From Deuterostichococcus epilithicus (taxonomy: Eukaryota > Chlorophyta > Trebouxiophyceae > Prasiolales > Stichococcaceae), in contig JAVTLE010000004.1 in NCBI GenBank assembly GCA_033439295.1, forward strand, positions 372,012 to 436,011: a DNA stretch of 64,000 nt, in the 5' to 3' direction. A program made the position numbers and the translations under genes. The stretch's first letter is position 1; the number at the start of each line of letters is the position of its first letter. The notes beneath the pieces were generated by a model, which had not been told where the DNA came from, searched no databases, and was given only the letters and a program-made list of their open reading frames with translations. Positions 37,301-47,500 of the stretch are shown in pieces.

Positions 37301-39969
37301 GCGGCCATCGGCGCTGGCGCGCTGTGCGACCCCTGTTTCTGGGCACCAGCGAGAGGCTTGTCAGAGGCCGGTAGCGAAAGCAGCTTTTTCGTGTGCAGGT
37401 GACTGTGCGCAGTGCGAGCTGCTGGCAGGAGCATGCCTTGCTGCCCATACCCCAGCACCCAGGCCAGCAGGCTGCACGGACAAGGCTGCCATGCAGTCTT
37501 GCTTTGCGCTTCGGCAGAGGCCCTTGGCAAACGAAGGCCATTTAGCTCCGGGCGGCGAGCTGATGGGCACGGCAGCGCAACAGGGGCAGCTGCTGTGTAT
37601 TGCGCAGCCGCCTGGCGATTTGTTGTGAGGGAGAGAGCACTTTCCTCACCTTGATGCGGTTTGGAATCATGCGCCCTTTGAAGACGCTGGTCTTCGGATG
37701 CCCTGCACACCATGTGGCAGACAGTATCGAGCATAGCTTAACCTGCCGGTCCGGTTGCTGGGGTTCGATTTGCAAACAAATCACGGCGGGCGTGCAGTGG
37801 GGGAGCGCAGGGAGCCTTAGTTGACGAGACAGGTGATCACATCAGCGGGCGGATCCTCCGGATTACATCTGGTTGCCGGCGCCGCACCCTTGCAGAAGGA
37901 GGGGGGGGTGGCTGTAAACCCCAAGTGGCTGTAAACGCTGATGAGAGTTCTGCCCCCCAGGGTCTCCAGGCTTGTGTACACGCTGCTATCAAAAGGTCAC
38001 CTTTGTAGGAGGAGGAGGGGTGGCTGTACACATTGAAGAGGTACTGCCGGTCCAGTGGCGTTGAGCCCTCTCTGATGCCGCACACCCGCTGCAGCCGGCT
38101 CAGCTGCTTCTCGCTGCAGCCGTACGCCTGTGCGACAAGGCATGAACGGCAACATGATGGGCAGATGAGTGTCAAACCAAGGCACTGTTTCTGTGGGCCA
38201 CAGAGACACAGGCTCCTTGCCCATCCTTGAAGCAGCAGCTTGTGTACGATGTGCTGTATCAGGACATTCAGACTTGCTCATCTGGGGCACTTGCTGCCGC
38301 CTTTCGGGGATCTGACCACATGCCGTCACATCGCTGACATCGAGACGCTGTTGGCCGCTGCACAGCAGCTGCGGCACGCCGGCCGGGGGTGCGCAGCGAT
38401 TAGTGAGTTTCACAACGCGAATTTGAATGCCTTCGGCCGGCGCCTGCAACACTACGCCCCAGCCGCCGGCACAGCCCCCGGCGAGTTGGCGCTCGCGCAA
38501 TCGGGGATCCCCTCGGAGACGCGTGCACGGATGCACCACTGCCCAACCGCTTGCCTGCTCAGGTCCAGCTTCCATACGCACCTTCAGCTTCTCCTTGGGG
38601 ATGAGGCCGCCGGCGTCGCGAAACCAGTCGCGCCAGGTGTCCTCGTGATGCAGCTCTCCCGCGGACAGGAACATCAGCGCAACGCGGGGAAAGTCCAGCA
38701 CCGCGTTGCAGCGTGTCGGGTCCCGGGGCCCCGTCTTCCGGTAGGACCTGCACACAGGAGGGGCAGGGCACCACTCGCCATGCTTCCTTCACTGCAGGGC
38801 ATGGCGGTGGAGAAAGGCACCAGCTGGCCCCTTGTCTGCACCACACTGTCAGGAGTATGCCCGCCGCAGCACAGTAGGCGCAGCACATTGCACAAGCAAG
38901 AGGGCTCACGTCGAGTGGCCTTCTGGATCCCAGTCAACATTGGAGCGCAGGTGCAGCATGCGGCAGGCGACGTTCAACTCAACAACTCCATAGCATTGCA
39001 TGATCGATGCCAATGAGGCCTGCCAGGAACGTACACCCAGTCGATGTTGGAGTGCAGGTGCAGCGCGCGGCAGGCAGCGGGCCAGGAGCCGTCGTTGCAC
39101 TTGCGAGCGACCGTCAGGTACAGCAGCAGCGACGCAAAGCCAACCGTCACCCACGCGCTGGCAGAAGGGAACCGCCGCCATGCCCGCCGCAGGCACCTGC
39201 GCGGGCCGATGCGGTGGTAGTCTAAATCGGACCATCATCTGTGAAGCCGCCGGCACGCGATGGCAGGCAATAGTGGCAGTGCAATGCAGAGCCTGTTGCC
39301 GCAGTCGTCTCCATTACTCGGAATTTGTGAGCAGTGCTCGAGCAGGCAATGCTGCCGCTCAGCAGGCCATGGCGGGGCTGATGAGGATGTGCAGGTGAAA
39401 CTCATAAAGATCGCCCACCCCGGCTGGGGAGGCGGTGGAGGCGGGACATTCAGGGGCGTGGTGCCGCCGGGGCTGAACACAGTGTCACCCTCGGGTGGCT
39501 CCCCGCCCTGCTCGCTGCCCGCGTCCGAGGGATACTTCTGCCCGCCTGCTGTCGATTGCAAATGTCGTCGTCAATGAATGTCAGGACGCGCTTGTTGTCA
39601 ACCCCACGCAATGGCCAGCGGCTCTGTGGGAGCACCACCGCAGGAAGGTGGTAAGAAGACGCACATGCAAGAATTTCGACTCACTGGAGAAAGCTGGGCA
39701 GCGCAAACTGCGCCTGCCGCGCTTGCCGATTGCCACGCTCATGCCCATGGAGGCACAGAGCAGGCAGCCCCGGTGGCTCTGCTGGCATTGGCAGGTGCAC
39801 ACATGCACAGGCCGCAGGCGACGCAGGCTTGATCCTGTTGCTTTGCAATCCCGTGCACAAGCTGCATCTCACCTTGCCGGTTAACGGACAGGCCGGGCAG
39901 GCTGTTGGAGCTGCCGCTTCGCCCGTGCATTGGGCTGCTGCTGCCCCGCTCAAGGTCGAGCCGCTCCAT
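34357..39969 (-). CDS. GT14 (core-2/I-branching, DUF266) glycosyltransferase
   Basis: Thirteen exons, read downward: 39969-39873, 39548-39489, 39221-39035, 38747-38582, 38127-38001, 37702-37650, 37207-37025, 36680-36613, 36357-36238, 35694-35530, 35039-34962, 34688-34569, 34459-34357; 508 aa. GT14 enzymes transfer sugars in the Golgi; in plants they act on arabinogalactan proteins. Type II layout: basic cytosolic N-terminus, one helix (WVTVGFASLLLYLTVA, about 76-91), then the catalytic domain. Family blocks: PRVALMFLSAGELH, QYLFNVYSHPS, VFKGRMIPNRIK, NQQFLLLSESEVPLYP, WRKSPAWFGLVRKHAE, CYLDEHYVPSLL and KCPLFARKF. The second-last exon needs a TAG acceptor at 34689 to keep phase. It is divergent from the DUF1232 gene. 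N bases lie in the intron at 36884-36890. The exact sugar acceptor cannot be read from sequence. Confidence 0.9.
35703..35782 (+). repeat. Imperfect (ACTGATTGG)n tandem array
   Basis: Five or more degenerate ACTGATTGG-type units lie in the GT14 intron next to the CYLDEHY exon. The array sits just past that exon's acceptor. Confidence 0.75.
36917..36966 (-). repeat. Echo of GT14 exon 7 end in the next intron
   Basis: About 50 bp match 37038-37088 at roughly four of five bases by eye. The copy reads VVRRRLIGKERTL against the exon's VVWRQLIGEEKSR. It is about 60 nt past the real donor, beside the N-containing stretch. Confidence 0.88.
37889..37940 (-). repeat. Double echo of GT14 exon 5 end in the next intron
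   Basis: The minus strand carries GTTTACAGCCAC twice, worn copies of the exon's GTGTACAGCCACCCC, and the second keeps a TGCAAGG|GTGCGG donor-like end. Both lie 60-110 nt past the real donor. Confidence 0.75.
38931..38972 (-). repeat. Echo of GT14 exon 3 end in the next intron
   Basis: A 42-bp stretch matches 39038-39079 at 34 of 42 positions counted by eye. It reads CRMLHLRSNVDW against the exon's CRALHLHSNIDW. Confidence 0.9.
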
Positions 39970-41192
39970 ACAGCGGGGACGCTGGCTCTGCGGCCCTCAC
40001 TGCTGCCTGGCTCGGGTGGTGGGATTGTCGCCGTCGCGGCTGCCGCAGTCCACTGATATGTGGCGGCAATGCCGCTGCGGCTGTGCGCGGTCCCGCCTAC
40101 ACGCAAAGCCGGCCGCGGCCGGCGGGCTGCCGCCTCACGAGGTCTTGCCAATTGCTACACCTCGAAGCAACACGTCTGCGTGCCTCCCTGGCTGTAGGAC
40201 TGCGCTGCGGCAGTCGCTGGCTGCTGTTGACCCTCCGATGCCGCGGTTGTGCCTGCTGCTCTACCGGTGCTCGAGGACGTCCGATGGCCTGCGATCATGT
40301 GCGGGCCACCGCTGACCCAGCGTCGTCATGCATATTAGGCGTGTGCGAGGCCAGTGTCGTTTGCCTCATAGCCACCAGGGACACAACTCGCAGAAGGCAA
40401 CAGCAGCAACCGGGTGCAGCGTCTCGCGGGCGGCTCGCCGTAAGATCGGTAAGGGCGCTGACGCAATGACTTTGCGTTTGCAATTATGTGCGGAGATGCA
40501 GCGCATCGATTGGCGACTGGCCATCGTCAGACTTGCGGTGTGACAATGCGGTCCGCATGCAAAGCGCGTGCTGGTCATTCAATGCAGTAGCAGAGCAGCT
40601 GGTCATAACACGCGCCGGTAATTGCACCTTGATCCGTAGAAGGTTGTCGCGGGGTTTTGTGGATCGCGCCGCACTTAAAGTTAAGTCCGTGCGAGGATAT
40701 ATCAGGAACCCGCCGGCAGACGCACCGCGTAGCTGCGTTTCACAGTAAACAGGCAGGAGTACGACCAGGAATTGCCTAACGGTGATCAGGTTGCCGAAAG
40801 CTCACTTCCGCTCTCTGGCTGACCACAAGAGAGATAACAAAACGGTGCTTTTCCCCGTTGATTGGCCCTCCCCTGTCTGTCAAATTCATCGCACGATCGC
40901 TCCTCGACTAGGCCGAGCGTGCTGCAATCTGTGCGAGCCTTCGGTGTCCCGATGCGCACGTTCCGTGAGTCTCTGCTAAGTAGGTGCGTCTCGCGAGAGC
41001 GCCGACATCAGATTGAAAGGGCAGTCCGCACACTACTCCTCGAAAGCAGCGCCCTTCCGACACTTTGCGCCTCTGTCTTGGCCTCAAGTGGCTTGATCCG
41101 TTTTGGCGAAATCTTGGATCTTACTTATAGCCGATTAGCATACATGTTGCTCGATCTGGCCTAAAAGCTCACACAGCTCAGCAGCAGCCAAC
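39970..41192. promoter_or_regulatory. Divergent intergenic region, GT14 and DUF1232 genes
   Basis: This separates two head-to-head starts. A 100-codon plus-strand frame (40862-41164) just before the DUF1232 gene has no recognised domain. No regulatory motif was identified. Confidence 0.4.
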
Positions 41193-43335
41193 ATGGCCAA
41201 CACCAATGAGGGTGTTGACAGCGCAGAGTCTGATCAACGCGACGCCGAGAGTGAGGATACCTTGCTCAGAGGTTGCATAACTTGGAGAAAGCAACTTTAT
41301 GTAGGGTACCCGCTCCCCATGCGGGTACCCCATTTTCTCTGCTCCAACCCCTGCGGCACCTGATACTCCGTGATTCGACGGTCATATGCTTTGCCCTGGA
41401 CAAGAGCGGAACGAGCTCACAAGCTCGGTGGTGCATGTGCAGGCGAGTGGCCGAGCAATTATACAGAGGCGCGGCCGCGTGGCCTGTTTGCCCGACTGAA
41501 GGATGTTGCGAAGCGCATAAAGTCCGAGATCGCAGTCCTCTACTTCGCGGTCCAGGAACCCGAGGCAGGGTGGATGTCCAGGGCCGTCGCCTCGCTCGCC
41601 GTGGGCTATGCGCTCAGGTGTGTGTGTGTGTGTGTGTGCAAGCTGCATGCCGCGGTGACTGTGAGATGCGACTGGTGCGGCGCTGCTGTCAGACTGCACA
41701 TCGACCGAGATGGACCTCAGCACGTGCCTTGTGCCCGCCTGCCGTTCATGACGCCAGACACCGAACAGCAGGTGAGCATGCGGCATTCGAGCACCCCCCA
41801 AAGCTGCCTGATCAACGACCATCCTAGCAGCGGGCCGCCGCGCCTGGCCGCGCCTTGCGCCACCACGATGCTGCTGATCGGCTGTCGCCCCCTCCTCTGC
41901 AGCCCCATCGACCTGATACCCGACGCCATCCCGGTGCTGGGCCTGCTGGACGATCTGGTCGTCCTGCCGGGTCTTATTTGGCTGGTGCGCTTCTGATGCG
42001 CCCGGGGGCCCTGGCGCCCGCACTGCCATCGTGGCTGATCGCATGGCGCAGAGCCGGCGCTGGAGTTTGCACGGCGTCTGAGTTTACAGCTCTGCTGCAG
42101 GCCGCCCAGTTTGCCTGCCCCAGTCACACTGGTGCTCGTGGGTGTGCGCCCCAAGGAAGTTTGTGCAGGTCCTCAAGCCCGTCACACCAGGACATCTGCT
42201 GTCTGACAAGCTCTGTCGTTCCACACCCTGGGCTTTCCAGCGCCCAGCGCGTCGTGACGCCTGCCGCAGGCCGTCAAGCTGATCCCACGGCCCGTGCTGG
42301 AGCGCGCCCGCCGGCGCGCAGAGCGCGAGCCACTGCGTGTCGGGCAGCACTGGCCCGCCGCCGCCGTTATCCTGCTGGTGCCTGCCCTCCTCTTCCCTTT
42401 TCAAACCAGACATTGTTCTAGACTTTGCGCAAAGACCACTTTCTCTGGGCCCCCGACGCCCGCGGGCCACCGCCACCCTGCCGGTGCGCCGTCGTCTCGG
42501 CTGTTCCAGATCATTGATCGCCTGGAATTGGGAACGCGCCAACCTCAGAGCCCCCGATGCCACCGCCACTACCGACATCCTGCTGGTGTCAGCCCCGCCC
42601 TCGTGGCGCACCTGCGGGAGCCCCCAGAAGCCTCCTATTCCCTGAGCGTTTCCTGGCAAGGCACCCTCATCGAGCATAGTGTGTCCACGGCAGCAGTGTC
42701 ATTGGCCGAGACTCACCCAAACCCGTCGAGCAGGCCATCGTCCATTTGATACCGGCTCATTTCGACACGCAGCTGTGGGACGTTTCGGTCTTCCTGCTGA
42801 TGTACCTGCTGTGCGGCAAACTGGGTGGCGGGCGGCTGCGGCGCAACAAGCTCGCCGCCGCGGGCGCGACCGCAGCCGCTGTGGCCGTTGGCGAGGTGCG
42901 GCGCTGCCGGTCTGCTGTGCTGTGCCGCCGCCGCATGCCTGTGCCTGCGCTGCCTGCAGAGCCTCCGGCATGACGACTGCGTCCCTCACATGACGCGTAC
43001 TCGTGCGACCACTCGAAGTCGTCAGGACTGGGTGCCATCAGGTTGCGTGTCCGCCCTGCTGCCAGCACTGCCATGCGCCGGAGCACTGCACCCATCGGAG
43101 CACCTTAGTGGGCAGCCCACACGAGGGAGTCGCACCCCCAGTGGGCGCGGCGCGCACCCCGTGAAGTCCCTCCGGCGTGCTGACGCCTGCCTGCCCTAAA
43201 TCCTGAAAGCTTGTGCAGGCCGCCTGGCTGATCCACAAGGTCAGGATGTACCGGCAGGAGGGCAGTGTTGGCGTCGTCGGCGCGGCCGGGGAGCTCAGCC
43301 GGGAGCCGCTGCTGGCGGACAGTGCGCAGCCGTAG
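41193..43335 (+). CDS. DUF1232 (YkvA-like) small membrane protein
   Basis: Five exons: 41193-41271, 41443-41617, 41903-41984, 42270-42377, 43219-43335; 186 aa. DUF1232 proteins are small membrane-associated proteins of unclear role, common in bacteria and plastid lineages. The domain is complete: KSEIAVLYFAVQEPEAGWM, SLAVGYALSPIDLIPDAIPV (the diagnostic SPIDLIPD is built across the exon 2-3 junction), GLLDDLVVLPGLIWL, KLIPRPVLERARRRAERE, then a last hydrophobic segment (AAVILLAAWLIHKV) and a short polar tail. The acidic N-terminus (about 27 residues) does not look like a transit peptide. The donor of intron 2 is the first GT of an 11-unit (GT)n run. TGTAA lies at 43550-43554. Confidence 0.88.
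41304..41330. repeat. Perfect 10-bp hairpin in DUF1232 intron 1
   Basis: GGGTACCCGC (41304-41313) and GCGGGTACCC (41321-41330) are exact inverted arms around a 7-nt loop. Weaker pairing of GAGAAA and TTTCTC outside could extend it. No coding or transposon context was seen. Confidence 0.85.
41618..41639 (+). repeat. (GT)n microsatellite at a splice donor
   Basis: The run begins exactly at the exon 2 boundary of the DUF1232 gene, so every GT is a potential donor in one of two reading phases. Confidence 0.9.
42462..42605 (+). repeat. Two echoes of DUF1232 exon 4 end in intron 4
   Basis: The exon end with its donor (CCGCCG...ATCCTGCTG|GTGCC) recurs near 42462-42490 and at 42557-42605. The second copy keeps ACATCCTGCTG|GTGTC, including a usable-looking donor, and a following CCCTC stretch also matches. 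Confidence 0.7.
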
Positions 43336-44535
43336 CTGCGCTGTGACGCCTGTGTGCCAGCGGTGTACCGGCACGCCGCTGGCCGGGGGTGTGCTTAGAG
43401 CAGCAGTAGGCGCACGAGTTGTGGCGCATAGGCAGGTCTGCCGATGCCGCTGCGCCACGGCTGCAGCAGCCCCACAACGGCGCACCGGCGGGGACAATCA
43501 GCCAGCCAGGACGTTATCGACAGCTCCCCTCCTAAAAAGCGCCGACTCCTGTAAAGCGCCTACTCCGATGGCGGACTTGTTAATTAGACTGGAATGGAGA
43601 CAGCACAAGGTTGGCAGTCGAGAGGCGCGCTGTGAGCGTGGTGCATGACGTAGGTACAGGTATTTCGAGGGGACCAGCCCTCTCGTGAGATGCAGCACAG
43701 GCGCCGACCTGTGAGTATCGACGGGCACATAGCCGAATGAGTAGATTGCACTGGCTCTGCATCTGGTTTGCCAGTTTGGTGACTTTGTCAGTTTTGGATA
43801 TTTGGTTCTGTATGCGTCGTAATGTGTATAATGGCAAATTTTGATGTCCAGTCGTGTTGTTGCCGTCCTTTTGTTTGAGGGTACAGGATTGCCGGTCGTA
43901 ATGTATACCTAGGTAGGCAGTCATGCTGTTGCAACCAAACCACATTCCTCTGCAACTCCTCACAGAGGAGCACTTGAGCCGATGCCGCCAAAGAGAATCG
44001 CAGTATGCCAGAGATGATTAGCACCGTGTCTTGACAACAGTCAATGCATCAGGCGCAAATGTTGCCCGACAAGATGTGAGTGTGGAGAGCTCGCGAGACA
44101 CAGTATCAAAAGCAGGATGGCAACCTGCTGCAAATGATGACGCACATGACCGATGTGAGGCGCTTGGCGAAGCCACTTCGCTAACGGGCTGCCAAACGGA
44201 CTATCGGCAAGCAGCGCGCCATTGGGACTGTGTCTGGAGCTGCTGCTGCAGTGTCAGGCCAACACCACGCCTTGCCACCACCACCACCGCCGAAGCCGCG
44301 GCCGCTGCCGCCACCATGGCCGCCAAGCTGAGCCGCGCGCCGGCCAGCCGCTTTGCCGCGGAAGCTCAGCTGAGCCCGAGTCACGCCGCGAGCTGCATTC
44401 ACGCATGGGTGGGAGGAACCACAAGGGAGACGCCGCCGCGGCCGCCGCGCCGTCAAGGCGACATGTGTCGCGGCGAAGCGGTGCTTCCGGGCACCGCGTG
44501 CGGCAGCGACGTCGGCGCTTCTGGGGAGGCCGTCA
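43336..44535. other. Convergent 3' intergenic region
   Basis: Between the DUF1232 gene stop (+) and the stop of the Pro/Thr-rich membrane protein (-). The middle (43750-44020) is AT-rich. Long open frames on both strands at 44181-44759 lie partly opposite the last exon and carry no family signature. Confidence 0.45.
43550..43554 (+). terminator. Candidate TGTAA polyadenylation signal of the DUF1232 gene
   Basis: The green-algal 3'-end motif, about 215 nt after the stop. Confidence 0.4.
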
Positions 44536-47500
44536 TCACGGCGTCGCGCGTCGCGGCGACGTCGGCGCACCGCTCTCGCCCAGGCTGGGGGCGTAGGGGT
44601 CGAACTCCGCTTGCGGTTCCCCCAGCCGCACGCCGTAGTTGGACGTCGTCTGTGCGGCGACAGCAGCAGGTCGGCGTGAGCGCGCATCAAGGCGAGCTTG
44701 GGGCTGAGGGTTTTGCCCGGCTTCAAAGCCCGAGCCAGGCAAAAGGCGGCCAGGGCTGAGGGCTCCTAAGCAGTGTTGACGACCCTTGGCACCATCCATG
44801 CACACTGCGCCAGGCTGGCACCTGGCTGACGCCCCTGGGGTGGAGCCTTTGCTTCTGGACACCTCCGACCAACCTCACAGCTGGCAGGCTGCACAGGTGG
44901 CAGCTTCCAGAGGGCCGCAGGGGAGCCTGCGCATCACACCTGCGCATCACACCTGGCTGTACAATTCTAGAGACTCACCTGGCCGCGCACGCGCTCGTCC
45001 CACCAGCTGCTGATGCGCTGCGCGGGGTTCCACCGTGAGGCGCCCCCAGAGTGCCCCTGCACCCGATCACATCCCCCGTTCTTCAGCACCACTCCATTTC
45101 CATCCTCGCGCATCATCATGCCAGCTGATGGCGCACCAGTTTTAGAGCAGAGCGGCGGGCCGCCATTGTGGCGGAGCGGTGTGCTGGCTCCGGGTTGTCG
45201 ACCCAAGAATTGTGCAAATCACTTGAGCTATTGTGCCGGTTCACCTCTGTTGACCCGTGCAGCACGGCGAAAACAGCGTGCCAAACTCGGCACGAGCAGC
45301 TCTGGGACTCGGCAGCTGCAGACAGAGCATCCAGGGTTCGAGTCGGGGGGTGTTCAAGAAACCGCACACGCACCTCGTCGCTGCGTGGTGGCGTGCCGTC
45401 GGCAGTGACGTCGTATCCGCCGACCGCCCCAGAGTGATCCTTGGAGCCGTAGCCGCCACCGCCATTGGCGCTGCCTGCGTCTCAGTAACAAAAATGTTCG
45501 TCTCTAGGAATGACTGATGCAGATCTGAGGTGCGACCCAGGTGCAGAGTTTCAGGGCTGCTTTGTCATGCTCAAGGGACAAATGGCGACGCAGATGAAGC
45601 ATGGTGCACGAAGCGTGGTGCGTCACCGTCTTGCACGCCGCTGTTGTTGGCCGAGTATCCACTGGAGCCGGCGGTCGCGACCGTGGGCGGGCCCATGACG
45701 CCGCTGTGATCGAACGGCTCGGCGGTGCGCAGCCCCACTGGCGTCGCCGGCGTCACATAGTAGGGGGCCACCCCGCCGCTGTTGCTGCCGTCGGGCGCCT
45801 GCTTGCGGCTGCGGTAGATGCACAGGTACGCCAGCACTGCAGGGCAAATGAGGTCGGAGGTCAGGGCACGGGAGGCTGCCACGGCAGAGTCTGGACATTG
45901 CACTGCCTACTGCAGCAGCAACTACTTCGGCCTGCTGAACTCGTGATGCTCCCTAATGCTCCCTCGCAAGGGGTGTGACGCCAGCACCGTGTGGCACCGG
46001 CCGCTGCCTATGCTGCTGCTGCGGCGGCGATTCAGCTCCTGTGCAACTTGTATGAGCAGCAGCAGCCAGACAGGGGCTCGCGCCCCGTGCACCCCTTCCA
46101 CGGGTGCACGCCCTGCACCGCTTCCAGAATGAGCTCCCTGGCCAGCAGGCGGCAGCGCAGTGACAGGACACTGAGCGGGAGGGCGGCAGGAGTGAGTCCG
46201 CGAGGCTCACGCAGGGCGGCGAGCACGCCCACGAGGACGCCGATCACGATGCCGGCGATCGCGCCGCCCGACAAGCCACCCCCGCCGCCGCCTGACGGCG
46301 GCGCGTTCGCCTGCGCCGTCAGCGTGATCCCACCCTCCTGCGTCGCCACTAGCCTGAGGCTGGTCACGTCCAGGCCTGCGGCACAATGCCACACAGGGGT
46401 TGAGGCCCGGGTCTGGAGTACCTGCCTCACTGCAGCAGGAGCGCCGGCGAGAGGGAGGTTTAAGCCCAGGCCTGGGTTGCCACCATGTCGCCGCCGGCCC
46501 GCGGGTGTTTCCGGGTAACAGGGAGGCAGCGGGTGGTCGATTGGAGTGGTGATCTTGCTGCAAAGAGCAGCTCATGGCAGCCACCCGCCCTGCCGGCTCC
46601 AAGCACATGCTGTGCTGTGTTGTGGCAGGCGGAATGCGCGTTTCAGGGTGATGCCTCTCGCTCCTCCTGAACTTCTTCCTGCGCACATTCTGCATCGGCG
46701 CACCGTACAGCAGTGTCAACACATCAGCAAGTCAGCAGCGGCCGCCGGCAGCGCCCACCGTTCTGCACCAGCAGCGTGCGGAAGGCCGCCAGCGTCGTTG
46801 AGGCATTCAGCGCGGTGGCGGTGGAGCCGAGGTCGTCGGTTGGCACCCCGCCGATGTTGTAGTAGACCGTCACATTGTCGGTGCGAGTCTGCAGCAGTGC
46901 CCGCCGCCGCGGCGCCGTGGTGTTGGCAAAGCCCTGCTTTCGCGACCAATGGGACAGTCAGCGGGTGCGGCAGCAGCGGCGGCAGCGGCAGCAGCAGCGG
47001 CAGCAGCAGCAGCAGCAGCATGCAGGGGCGGCGTAGGTCGGAGTTTCAGGCCCAGCGGTGCGAAGCTGCCAGTGCCGTATTGACACCGACGCGGACCCCC
47101 CCCACAAACACACACACACAGGGTGGGAACTTTGCACTTGGGGCGCTGCCCAGCCACAGCGGCAAGCGGCAAGCGGCTGCAACCCACCCTCGGCCGCAAC
47201 ACGCAAAGCAGGGCAGCGCGGGCGGTACTCACCACGGAGCCGACATATGTCAGGGTGGAGGAGGCGAGGCCGATGTTCTGGCGCGCCAGCAGCGAGCGGT
47301 ATGCTGCGGCAAAGCCCCGCCGCGAGGCCGTCCACGGCAGCAGGCCCGTCCCAAGGAGATTGTACGCCGTCTGCGAGCAAGGCGAGGCCGGGTGGAGGGC
47401 GGGAGAAGTTGGACACCAGTCGACAGCTTGACAACCAGCGGCAGAATCTAGTGAAAGGGGCAACGGGCACAGGTGCAGGAGCAGGCACCCCGACAGCAGC

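Noticed and set aside
44181-44759. Overlapping open frames on both strands
   Set aside because: High GC keeps frames open; only the last 38 codons of the membrane protein make sense here.
45330-45360. GGTTCGAGTC, a tRNA T-loop-like sequence
   Set aside because: No acceptor, D or anticodon arms could be folded around it, and it lies just before an exon of the membrane protein.
46546-47451. 301-codon plus-strand open frame
   Set aside because: Antisense to well-supported exons with RRRALLQ and GTGLLPWT; composed of Arg/Ala/Gly-rich shadow sequence.
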